A stretch of DNA of 64,000 nucleotides, from assembly GCF_001625325.1 (NCBI RefSeq), contig NZ_JRQQ01000001.1:62001-126000 (forward strand). Direction: 5' to 3'. Below the pieces are notes generated by a model, which had not been told where the DNA came from, searched no databases, and saw only the letters and a program-made list of their open reading frames with translations. Below, piece after piece: positions 57,601 through 64,000 of this stretch. Position 1 is the first letter of the stretch. Every line of letters starts with the position of its first letter. Position numbers and translations under genes: made by a program. The stretch comes from Croceicoccus estronivorus (GTDB taxonomy: Bacteria > Pseudomonadota > Alphaproteobacteria > Sphingomonadales > Sphingomonadaceae).

Positions 57601-58851
57601 ATCCAGCGGCAAGGCCCAATGGGTCCCGTCATAATGCAGAACGCCCTGCTGCCGGATACCGGCAAGCTTCGTTCCGGCATCGAGCCTGTCGATGCGGAGA
57701 TCATGCGGAATATCGAGATCGCGAAAAGGTCCATCCAGTCGGGCCGTCAGCCGGGCGCCCTCGATCTTCATGCCGTCGCCCAAGGCGTCAGAGCGGGTTA
57801 GCCGCCCTGCAATCACGAGGCCATCGGCCGCATTTGCAGCGAGATCGAGAGCCCCGTTCGCAGTAAGGTCGACCGCGCGGCCCTGGAGCCGCAGCCTGCC
57901 ATCCACTACGCTTTCATTCAGTGTGGCACTGCCACCCAGCGATACTTTCGCGCCCAGCAGCGTTGCGGCGGACCCTTCCAGCAATTTTGACGGATAAACT
58001 TGTCCGAGCAGGCCGAAGCGGCCTTCCTTGTTGCTGAGCGTGAACGCCGCCAGCCTGTCTTTGTCTTGCCGTGCGAGGAAGGCGCCCTTCCAGTCCTTCC
58101 AACTGCCATCCCCCACGATCCGAACTGTCATATCCTGGCGCGATCCAACCAACCCAGCCAGGAATCCACCAGCCGGAGCGCGGTAATCGACATCGAGATC
58201 GAAACGGTCGCGATCGGGATCGGAATCAAGCAAGGCATGGAGCCGATCCTCTCCACCCAGCTTGCCATCCACACGCACATAGGCCCGACGAGGCTGCTTT
58301 TTCGCTTTCGCGATCAGGTCTATACGCCGTTTTTCCCCGAGAACGCCCTCGGCAACGGTAAAGTTATCGAGTTGAAAACGATCGACCCTGATGTCGAAAT
58401 CCGGCAGCAGGGGCGCATCCGGATCGCCCGGTTCAAGGTCGGGCATACGCAGCAAAGTCCCGCGACGCGCAGTCAGATTACGAACGTCGAGGCCACTGAA
58501 AAACCAATGGAATGGACGCCAATCAAGTTCCGCGACCGGCACTGTCAGGAACGCCCCTCCGGGATCGGAAAGCGTTATGTCACGCAGAGTGGCTTGACCG
58601 TAGAGAGAGCCTTCGATTCGGCCGATCTGTATGCGCAACCCGCTGGCGGGGGCTATTTTCGCAATCTGGTCCGCGACGAAGCGGTGACCGATGGGCGAAT
58701 TCAACACCACCAGCGCAAGGAGAACCGCTCCGACAAACAATGCGAGCGCGCGCGAAACTATGTAGCGCGTGCGGCGCCGGCGCGGGCTCACTGCTGCTTC
58801 GGGCGTATCGTCATCGCCCGTGGGGACTTCGCTGGCATCTTCCCCACTCAT
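54655..58851 (-). CDS. tamB: Translocation and assembly module protein TamB
   Basis: 1398 residues. One N-terminal membrane helix (about 31-50, SRALALFVGAVLLALVVLNS) is followed by a long beta-rich periplasmic body. The DUF490 C-terminal domain ends KASKDY. TamB bridges the envelope and moves phospholipids or assists outer-membrane protein assembly with TamA. It begins one base into the tamA stop region, so it is co-transcribed. It ends over the lysozyme gene. Confidence 0.94.
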   Translation of the reverse strand: MSGEDASEVPTGDDDTPEAAVSPRRRRTRYIVSRALALFVGAVLLALVVLNSPIGHRFVADQIAKIAPASGLRIQIGRIEGSLYGQATLRDITLSDPGGAFLTVPVAELDWRPFHWFFSGLDVRNLTARRGTLLRMPDLEPGDPDAPLLPDFDIRVDRFQLDNFTVAEGVLGEKRRIDLIAKAKKQPRRAYVRVDGKLGGEDRLHALLDSDPDRDRFDLDVDYRAPAGGFLAGLVGSRQDMTVRIVGDGSWKDWKGAFLARQDKDRLAAFTLSNKEGRFGLLGQVYPSKLLEGSAATLLGAKVSLGGSATLNESVVDGRLRLQGRAVDLTANGALDLAANAADGLVIAGRLTRSDALGDGMKIEGARLTARLDGPFRDLDIPHDLRIDRLDAGTKLAGIRQQGVLHYDGTHWALPLDMAVAKIETGNAMADPLLTNGQIQGTISLGEGQLLSDDLRLAFPGLTGNFSLRGDTAKGGYALAGPIAARGLALQNLGKIDGQAKVLAKLATNGGWLVKANLAGRMPQITNDTLASLTGGGIRFRGGIALGSDRPILFENVALDAAKLELRLDGSVADGHTKIAGRGKHSDYGPFTVEASVAGDGPRAELVFADPLPAAGLKDVRVALAPIPDGFGIDTGGQSLLGPFDGRVNLVMRTGEPTRLAVERMTVSRTELSGALTLGDGGASGKLALAGGGLDGTISLMPRGGGQGFDVALNAKNARFAGATPTLIRSARIEAGGVLGGDRTQAKGSIYAQGISHGQLFVGRFAARAGIVDGNGTFNASVAGRRGSRFSLQLQGTSAPERVTLLAKGEFADRDIAMPRRAVLTKAGEGWKLAPTQLSYGDGIAIAEGRFGGGGPTEIELKLSDMSLSLFDIALTDLSVGGKVSGIVDYRDSGDEPPSGSAKLAVEGLTRSGLVLTSRPVDLYLVAELSAKELQARAAIREGGERRGRLQARISGLPRFGGMMERLNQGALFAQLRYAGPADAVWRLAAIDGFDLTGPVDLAADFTGSLADPDVRGSLASDSLRFRSSITGTDVRKIRARGSFSGSRLRLTSFAGEASNGGKVSGSGMIDIGGLDEHGPQMDLRLAAHDALVLDRKDMAARVTGPMRIVSDGNGGTIAGRVRIEEANWRLGSSAGVAELPDIATREINLAADVAPRARPAAPWRYMIDAKGSSRLFVRGMGLDSEWGANISLRGTTSDPRIGGKADMVRGSYEFAGTRFDLTRGRIAFDATVPPDPRLDILAETDLDNLSVRVTVKGSASQPEIAFNSTPAMPEEELLARMLFGGSVSDLSATDALQLGAALASLRGGGGLDPINRLRTAIGLDRLRIVSSDPARGQGTAIAAGKNIGKRGYVEIVTDGQGYSATQLEFRVTSWLSLLGSVSTLGRESMLVKASKDY

Positions 58852-61025
58852 CAGAAAGCCTGCCCCAGACCGACATAGACGGCAACCGGCGCATCGCCCG
58901 GTCTCGGATTGATCGGAGTTGCCACATCCACGCGCAACGGCCCGAAGCCAGTCTGGTACCGGACCCCAAGACCCGCACCGAATTGGAGGCCGCTGAGGTC
59001 AGGCGTCGAACTCCGATTGACGGCGCCAGCATCGATAAACGGAACAACCGACAATGCTCCACCGAACATTCCCGTTTTCACCCGCGCCTCAAGCGAGAAT
59101 TCCACCAGCGAACGGCCACCGTTCGGATCGCCCTCCGCATTGCGCGGGCTGACCTGCTGGTAGCCATACCCTCTCACGGACCCACCGCCACCGGCATAAA
59201 GGCGCCGAGACAGGGCGATATCGTCAACGGGCGCGCCCACAATCGCACCGACACGGCCACGCCCTGCAAGTACGACCTTGTCGCCCACAGGCAGGTACCC
59301 GCTAAGATCGAACTGGGTGCGCAGGTATGTCGACTTGTTGCCATTCTGCACAGAGATTTCCGGTGAAATGCGTGCGTTCGCCCGGAAACCCTTGGTTGGG
59401 TTCAGCAAGTCATCGCTGGTGTCGATCCCGGCGCTCAATGGCAGGGCACCGATGAAATAGGTCTGGCTCGGCTGTTTTACGCCATTCACTTTCGGAACGC
59501 GTTCGTCAGTTGCCAGAACTTCCACCCCCACACTCCAGGTGAAGGGCTTCTGGAACAACAATGTGCTGACCCGTTCATAGGTCGCTACCGCGGAAACGGT
59601 TTTTGCGTCGTAAGCATCCTGCCGGACCGTATTGGCGTAAGTGTCGATGGTGAGAGTCCGATCTCGCCCATGAAAATTGTTGCGCCTGAACGTGATGCCC
59701 GCCAACTGTTCACGCGTGCCCGCCACGCCGCGCAGCCGCAAGGCTCCTTCGGGTGGGAAGAAATTGCGATGCTCCCAGCTCGCTTCGGCCCGGAAACCTT
59801 CACCCGTGCCATAGCCGACCGCCCCGCTGATGGTGCGCAGCGGAGCCTTGGTCAGCTCGATATCCATATCCACCCTGCCCGGTTGATCCCCCGACGGGGC
59901 CTCCACCTCGCGCGGGGTTATCGCGACGCTGGACACCAAACCGGTCGCGATGATCGCCCGCCGCAGATCCATTTCATCGCTGCGGCGGTAAGTGTCCCCC
60001 GGTTTGAAACGGGCGATTTCCTGCAAGTGACGACTGGACAGGAATTTCGGCGATTTGCTCACAATCGAAGCGAAGCGGTACTTGCCGCCGGGCGACACCG
60101 GCAGAGTCAGGTCACCTTCCTGACGATCATGATCAACCAGCAGTTCGGGATCGCCAATCTTGGCAAATGGATAGCCACCCTCACCGAGAGCTTTATCCAG
60201 ATCGAAGCTTTCCTCGACAATCTTGTCGGCAATCAAGGGATCACTCGGCCAGATCTCGAAGCTGCGCCGCAATTCGTCATAGTCGGGCGCCTGCCGCAAT
60301 TGACCGAGGTCGATTGCCCCGAAACGGAACTGTGGCCCCGGCAAGATATCGAAACGGACGGCAGGCCGGTCATCTGCCTCAGGGTTTTCCGAACCGCTTA
60401 CCGTGCGCAAAATCTGGCCATCGTAGTAGCCGTAGTTGCGCAGCAACCGCTCAAGCAGTTCCTGATCCTGACGCGCACGCGCGGCGATCTGGGCCAGGTT
60501 ATCCTTGCTGCTGGCGAGGCCATCGACATTGGACAGCGCCTCGAAGCGATCGACAAACGCCTTGCGGAGCGGAAATTCTTCCTCGTCCTCAGGAAAGACA
60601 AGCACGAGTTCGGACGACAGCCGCTCCCGCTTTCCCCTGCGCATGGGGGCAAACGGCTCGAAAGTCTCGTTTGCCAGTACCGCTTCGTCATCTGGAGCGA
60701 GAGGTTCGGGCCGGGCAATTTCGGTTTCATCCGGCCAGGGCACCGTGACTTCCGGCATTTCAGCCAATGGCGCCCCGGCATCCAGCGTCAGCGGACCGTC
60801 AGCTTGCTGGGATACAGCGTCGCCATCGGCTGAGGCGGCCGCCCAAGTATCCGGATTGTCAATCGCACTATCGGGGATGAGGTCTTCAAGGCCTGGCGAG
60901 GCGGATCTGTCCTGCGCCCCCGCCGGAGGTGCGAGAATTGAAAGAGAGACAAGCGCGAGAGAGGCCAGCCAACCGCGACGAAAATCAGCGCTGTACCTGA
61001 TACTGCCCCTGACCGCCGGGAACAC
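58851..61025 (-). CDS. tamA: Outer-membrane assembly protein TamA (Omp85/BamA family)
   Basis: About 724 residues: signal peptide ([19 protein letters not shown]), Pro-rich linker, POTRA-type domains, and a C-terminal barrel with [18 protein letters not shown]. It works with TamB. GTG 61025 gives a normal signal peptide. The frame stays open to 61286, which lies inside bpt, so the longer start is less likely. The two genes overlap by 41 bases in different frames. Start uncertain. Confidence 0.9.
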   Translation of the reverse strand: MFPAVRGSIRYSADFRRGWLASLALVSLSILAPPAGAQDRSASPGLEDLIPDSAIDNPDTWAAASADGDAVSQQADGPLTLDAGAPLAEMPEVTVPWPDETEIARPEPLAPDDEAVLANETFEPFAPMRRGKRERLSSELVLVFPEDEEEFPLRKAFVDRFEALSNVDGLASSKDNLAQIAARARQDQELLERLLRNYGYYDGQILRTVSGSENPEADDRPAVRFDILPGPQFRFGAIDLGQLRQAPDYDELRRSFEIWPSDPLIADKIVEESFDLDKALGEGGYPFAKIGDPELLVDHDRQEGDLTLPVSPGGKYRFASIVSKSPKFLSSRHLQEIARFKPGDTYRRSDEMDLRRAIIATGLVSSVAITPREVEAPSGDQPGRVDMDIELTKAPLRTISGAVGYGTGEGFRAEASWEHRNFFPPEGALRLRGVAGTREQLAGITFRRNNFHGRDRTLTIDTYANTVRQDAYDAKTVSAVATYERVSTLLFQKPFTWSVGVEVLATDERVPKVNGVKQPSQTYFIGALPLSAGIDTSDDLLNPTKGFRANARISPEISVQNGNKSTYLRTQFDLSGYLPVGDKVVLAGRGRVGAIVGAPVDDIALSRRLYAGGGGSVRGYGYQQVSPRNAEGDPNGGRSLVEFSLEARVKTGMFGGALSVVPFIDAGAVNRSSTPDLSGLQFGAGLGVRYQTGFGPLRVDVATPINPRPGDAPVAVYVGLGQAF

Positions 61026-61839
61026 CGTCTTTCCCGCTGCCGTCGACAGGAGACGCGCGATTACCACGCGCCGTAGCGGTTTCGGCAATAAGACGAACTT
61101 GCTCTTCGGGATCGAACCGCTCCCATCCGTTGGGGCCCAGCTTTTCAAGCGGTCGGTAACGGATCTTGTATTGCATCCGGACAGAGCCATCGACCCAATA
61201 GCCGAGATAGACATAGGGAAGGCCTGCTTCGACCGCGCGTCGGATGTGGTCAAGGATAATATAGTTGCCAAGGCCGCTTCGCGCATCGTGGTCCGGATCG
61301 TAAAAACTATAGATCATCGACAGCCCGTCCCCCTGCCGATCAGTAAGGCAGGCACCGACGAGCCGACCCGGCTCTTTCCCACAGGAAGGTTCGCGATACT
61401 CGATGACGGAGCTCGTCACCGGGGTATGCTCAACCATGTCGGCAAAATCGATTTCGTCCATCGAAGCCATTCCGCCGCCAGGGTGCCGGGCACCGAGATA
61501 ACGCTGGAGCAGGTCAAACTGTTCCGAAGTCGCCCAAGGGCGGCATTCCGTGCCGATGAGATCCGAATTGCGGCGCTGGTCCCGGCGCTGGGTCGACGAT
61601 CCCCGAAATTCGTCAGCAACGACCCGAACGGAAATACAGGCCTGACAATCCGCGCAACTGGGGCGGTAAGCCACCGTCTGACTACGGCGAAATCCAATCC
61701 GGCTCAACGCATCGTTCAATGCGTCCGCATTCGAGCCCCGCAATTCGGTGAACACCTTCCGCTCGCTCCGCCCCGGCAAATAGGGGCATGGCGCAGGGCT
61801 CGTCACGTAGAACCTGGGGAAACGAATTGGAGCCGTCAC
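60985..61839 (-). CDS. bpt: Aspartate/glutamate leucyltransferase (arginyltransferase family)
   Basis: 284 residues of the ATE/Bpt fold. Conserved: [42 protein letters not shown] and [10 protein letters not shown]. Bpt attaches leucine to N-terminal Asp or Glu, producing an N-degron for ClpS-ClpAP. The cysteines at 69 and 72 (CADC) fit the metal- or heme-binding site of the family. It heads the bpt-tamA-tamB operon; its 3' end overlaps tamA by 41 bases. Confidence 0.92.
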   Translation of the reverse strand: MTAPIRFPRFYVTSPAPCPYLPGRSERKVFTELRGSNADALNDALSRIGFRRSQTVAYRPSCADCQACISVRVVADEFRGSSTQRRDQRRNSDLIGTECRPWATSEQFDLLQRYLGARHPGGGMASMDEIDFADMVEHTPVTSSVIEYREPSCGKEPGRLVGACLTDRQGDGLSMIYSFYDPDHDARSGLGNYIILDHIRRAVEAGLPYVYLGYWVDGSVRMQYKIRYRPLEKLGPNGWERFDPEEQVRLIAETATARGNRASPVDGSGKDGVPGGQGQYQVQR

Positions 61840-61925
61840 GAGACTGGGAAAGTCCTCTTTTATGCTTTCATGCGATTTCGCAATGACAGGCTTTATGCCT
61901 GCCCGACTCGCATGTTGAAAGATCC

Positions 61926-61973
61926 TTAACCAAGATTCATGGTTAACCGAATCTAATTTTGCACAGAAGTTAA
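61926..61973. promoter_or_regulatory. Palindromic TTAACCA element with two GANTC sites upstream of bpt
   Basis: TTAACCA (61926-61932), a 7-base spacer and TGGTTAA (61940-61946) form a perfect inverted repeat; a further TTAAC is at 61970. GATTC (61934-61938) and GAATC (61949-61953) are CcrM-type methylation sites. TTAACCAT half-sites resemble CtrA binding sites in Caulobacter. It lies 87 bases upstream of the bpt start. Cell-cycle control is inferred. Confidence 0.45.
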
Positions 61974-62026
61974 CCCTTAGGCCCGCATAAATGTGTGTCG
62001 GCGGGAAGATCGGGCGCTTTTACAGC

Positions 62027-63277
62027 TCAGTCGAGTTCGACCTGGCTGACAGTGTAGCCCTTCGCTCGCAATGCATGGATCAGCGTATCAAGCTGCTCCC
62101 GATCCCGCGCCTCGCACTCAATGTCCGTAACCAGGCCCTTGGCCGGCAAGGTTGAGAAAATGCGCTGGTGAGAGATCTCGATGATGTTGACGTTGTGAGC
62201 GTCGAATTCATGCATCGCATGATAAAGCGAACCGGGACGGTCCTGCAGGAATATCCGCAGCCGTGCGAGGCGGCCCTGCCGTGCAAGATCGCGCAACAGG
62301 ACATTGGCCAGCAAGCGCGTGTCGATGTTCCCACCGCACAACACGATGCCGACATTCTTACCGGCGAAAATCTCGCGATTGTTCATTACCGCCGCGAGGC
62401 CTGCCGCGCCTGCGCCTTCGACAACCGTCTTTTCGATCTGAAGCAACAGCGCAAGCGCGGTTTCTATCGACGCTTCGTCCACCAGCACGAGATCATCGAG
62501 CAATCCGGCCAGCATATGAGACGTGTAGCGGCCCGGCTCCAGCACGGCGATGCCTTCGGCCAGCGTATCGCCACCGCACGGCAGGCTGGTCCCCTTCAGG
62601 CGGTTATACATCGACGGAAACAGTTCCGCCTCCACCCCGATCAGACTGATATCCGGATTGATCCCGCGCGCGGCCACACCCATGCCGGTGGCAAGCCCGC
62701 CACCGCCAATTGGGATTGCCAGCGTGTCGATTTCCGGCACGTCCTCAAGCATTTCAAGCGCGACCGTGCCTTGCCCTGCCGCGACCATCGGGTCATCGAA
62801 AGGATGGATAAAAGTCAGCCCAAGCTCCTTTTCCATACTAAGCGCATGTTCGTAGGCCTGATCGAAATTCTCACCCTTGAGCACGACTTTGCCGCCGACA
62901 CTCTCTGTCTGCATCACTTTGACGTGCGGAGTGGTGCGCGGCATCACAATCGTCACCGGCACGCCAAGGCGAGTGCCATGATAAGACAGGCCTTGCGAAT
63001 GGTTACCGGCAGACGCAGCGATCACACCCCGCTGGCGTTGTTCCTCGTTCAACAACGTAAGAGCGTTCAGCGCCCCACGTTCCTTATAGGCAGCCGTGAA
63101 CTGGTGGTTTTCGAACTTGAGCCAGATGTTCGCCCCGGTAATGTCCGACAGCGTCTTGCTCCGCAACGTAGGCGTGCGGACAACCGCACCCTTGAGCCGT
63201 TCTGCGGCCTTGCGGACATCGTCGATCGTCAGGAGCGGAGTTCCGCTATTCTGTTCCAGGGTCGTGCTCTTTTCCAT
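62027..63277 (-). CDS. ilvA: Threonine dehydratase (biosynthetic type, with ACT domain)
   Basis: 416 residues. The PLP lysine is in FTAAYKERGAL near 58-68. A glycine loop, IPIGGGGLATG, and a C-terminal ACT-like regulatory domain (VNIIEISHQR) follow. It deaminates threonine to 2-oxobutyrate in isoleucine synthesis. ATG 63277 (MEKSTTLE) fits better than the frame extension to 63325. It is divergent from the next gene. Confidence 0.93.
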   Translation of the reverse strand: MEKSTTLEQNSGTPLLTIDDVRKAAERLKGAVVRTPTLRSKTLSDITGANIWLKFENHQFTAAYKERGALNALTLLNEEQRQRGVIAASAGNHSQGLSYHGTRLGVPVTIVMPRTTPHVKVMQTESVGGKVVLKGENFDQAYEHALSMEKELGLTFIHPFDDPMVAAGQGTVALEMLEDVPEIDTLAIPIGGGGLATGMGVAARGINPDISLIGVEAELFPSMYNRLKGTSLPCGGDTLAEGIAVLEPGRYTSHMLAGLLDDLVLVDEASIETALALLLQIEKTVVEGAGAAGLAAVMNNREIFAGKNVGIVLCGGNIDTRLLANVLLRDLARQGRLARLRIFLQDRPGSLYHAMHEFDAHNVNIIEISHQRIFSTLPAKGLVTDIECEARDREQLDTLIHALRAKGYTVSQVELD

Positions 63278-63404
63278 GCCAGCGCGCCCTAAACGAAAGC
63301 GCGCCCATGGGAAACCTTCATTCATGCGTGCGACAGCCCCCGCCCATCATGTTTCGCGCGCATTGACCATTTGTTTCGCGAAAAAAGCCGCTACACAGCC
63401 CCGC

Positions 63405-64000
63405 ATGTCTGACAGCAAGAATATCGCATTTCTCGGCCTCGGCGTGATGGGAGGGCCCATGGCAGGCCACCTGCTTGACGCCGGCCACACCGTAACTGCC
63501 TATAATCGCACGACAGCGCGCGGCGAAGCCTGGCTGAGGCGCTTTGCGAATGCAGGCGATGCCCGTCTCGCCGACACGCCGGCCCAGGCCGCGCGGAATG
63601 CCGACATCGTCATCAGTTGCGTCGGCAATGATGATGATCTGGCCGCCGTCATGCGCGGCGAAAACGGCGCCTTGGGGGCACTCGCACCGGGCGCGCTGAT
63701 CATCGACCATACCACTGTTTCTGCCCGGATCGCCCGCGAGCTGGCGACGGAATGCGCGACAGCCGGACTCGATTTCGTCGATGCGCCGGTATCGGGCGGC
63801 CAGGCTGGCGCCGAAAACGGGAAGCTCTCGATCATGTGTGGCGGCACAGACGCTGCCATGGCGCGGGCTGCCCCGATCATGGCAGCCTATGGTGCGCGGA
63901 TAGTCCATATCGGCAGTGCCGGCGCCGGGCAGACGACCAAAATGGTCAACCAGATCTGTATCTCGGGCCTGATGGCCTCTCTGTCCGAAGCCGTCCGTTT
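63405..64000 (+). CDS. 3-hydroxyisobutyrate dehydrogenase-type NAD(P)-dependent oxidoreductase, N-terminal part
   Basis: The first 198 residues are visible; the rest runs off the right edge. GLGVMGGPMAGHLL is the Rossmann motif near 10-23. DAPVSGGQAGAENG and the catalytic lysine in TTKMVNQ match the beta-hydroxyacid dehydrogenase family. Substrate (3-hydroxyisobutyrate, tartronate semialdehyde, glyoxylate or others) cannot be decided. Divergent from ilvA, 127 bases apart. Confidence 0.9.
   Translation, partial: MSDSKNIAFLGLGVMGGPMAGHLLDAGHTVTAYNRTTARGEAWLRRFANAGDARLADTPAQAARNADIVISCVGNDDDLAAVMRGENGALGALAPGALIIDHTTVSARIARELATECATAGLDFVDAPVSGGQAGAENGKLSIMCGGTDAAMARAAPIMAAYGARIVHIGSAGAGQTTKMVNQICISGLMASLSEAVR

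Noticed and set aside
60505-61929. 474-codon plus-strand frame
   Set aside because: Antisense to tamA and bpt, both well supported.

Overview
This is a GC-rich alphaproteobacterial chromosome segment. It most resembles the order Sphingomonadales: the dcw cluster order, FtsZ tail, DUF934/CysI/DUF2849 sulfite-reduction cluster, Bpt-TamA-TamB cluster and meso-DAP-type MurE all fit. This placement is inferred from gene content and protein sequence, not from a 16S gene. There is no rRNA, CRISPR array, complete insertion sequence or prophage. One tRNA gene, tRNA-Ala(CGC), is present.

Layout. (1) 1-3.7 kb is a sulfur and respiration module. On the minus strand a persulfide-dioxygenase-like metallo-beta-lactamase, a TauE/SafE exporter, a 54-residue cysteine-rich HTH protein and cydA (cytochrome bd, cut by the window edge) are tightly spaced. 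Diverging from them are a peroxiredoxin and a cysteine-free ArsR regulator. (2) 3.7-9 kb holds an AI-2E-family permease, queF, a proline-rich membrane protein, metC and an MscS channel. (3) 9.1-13.8 kb is an assimilatory sulfate/sulfite reduction operon (cobA, DUF2849, cysI, DUF934, cysH) followed by two small envelope proteins. (4) 13.9-21.2 kb holds UPF0114, an epimerase, proB, obgE, tRNA-Ala, a lipoprotein, a Bax-inhibitor-1 protein, proC and a YbjN protein, all on the minus strand. (5) 21.4-42 kb is the division and cell wall (dcw) cluster: mraZ, rsmH, ftsL, ftsI, murE, murF, mraY, murD, ftsW, murG, murC, murB, ddl, ftsQ, ftsA, ftsZ, then a TPR-SPOR protein. From mraZ to ftsA every junction abuts or overlaps, so about 17 kb has no intergenic base. 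(6) 42.4-51.8 kb is housekeeping: a DUF4350 pair, cysK, ferredoxin, a DNA glycosylase, phhB, ccmAB, map, a lipoprotein, an M17 aminopeptidase, an SH3 mini-protein and argC. (7) 52-54 kb is glnB-glnA behind a sigma-54-like promoter, closed by a clear terminator. (8) 54-64 kb has a GH24 lysozyme, tamB-tamA-bpt, ilvA and the start of a 3-hydroxyisobutyrate-dehydrogenase-type enzyme.

How the parts work together. Sulfur is the recurring theme. Sulfate-derived sulfur is reduced by CysH and CysI with siroheme precursor from CobA, and is fixed by CysK. MetC splits cystathionine. The left-edge operon looks designed to oxidise and export sulfur species while a sulfide-tolerant bd oxidase keeps respiration going. 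The dcw cluster builds lipid II and the divisome. Bpt-TamA-TamB links N-degron tagging to outer-membrane assembly in one operon.

The most promising little-described items are the mini-HTH coupled to cydA in the persulfide/bd operon, the cysteine-free BigR-like repressor beside it, and the palindromic TTAACCA/GANTC element upstream of bpt-tamAB.
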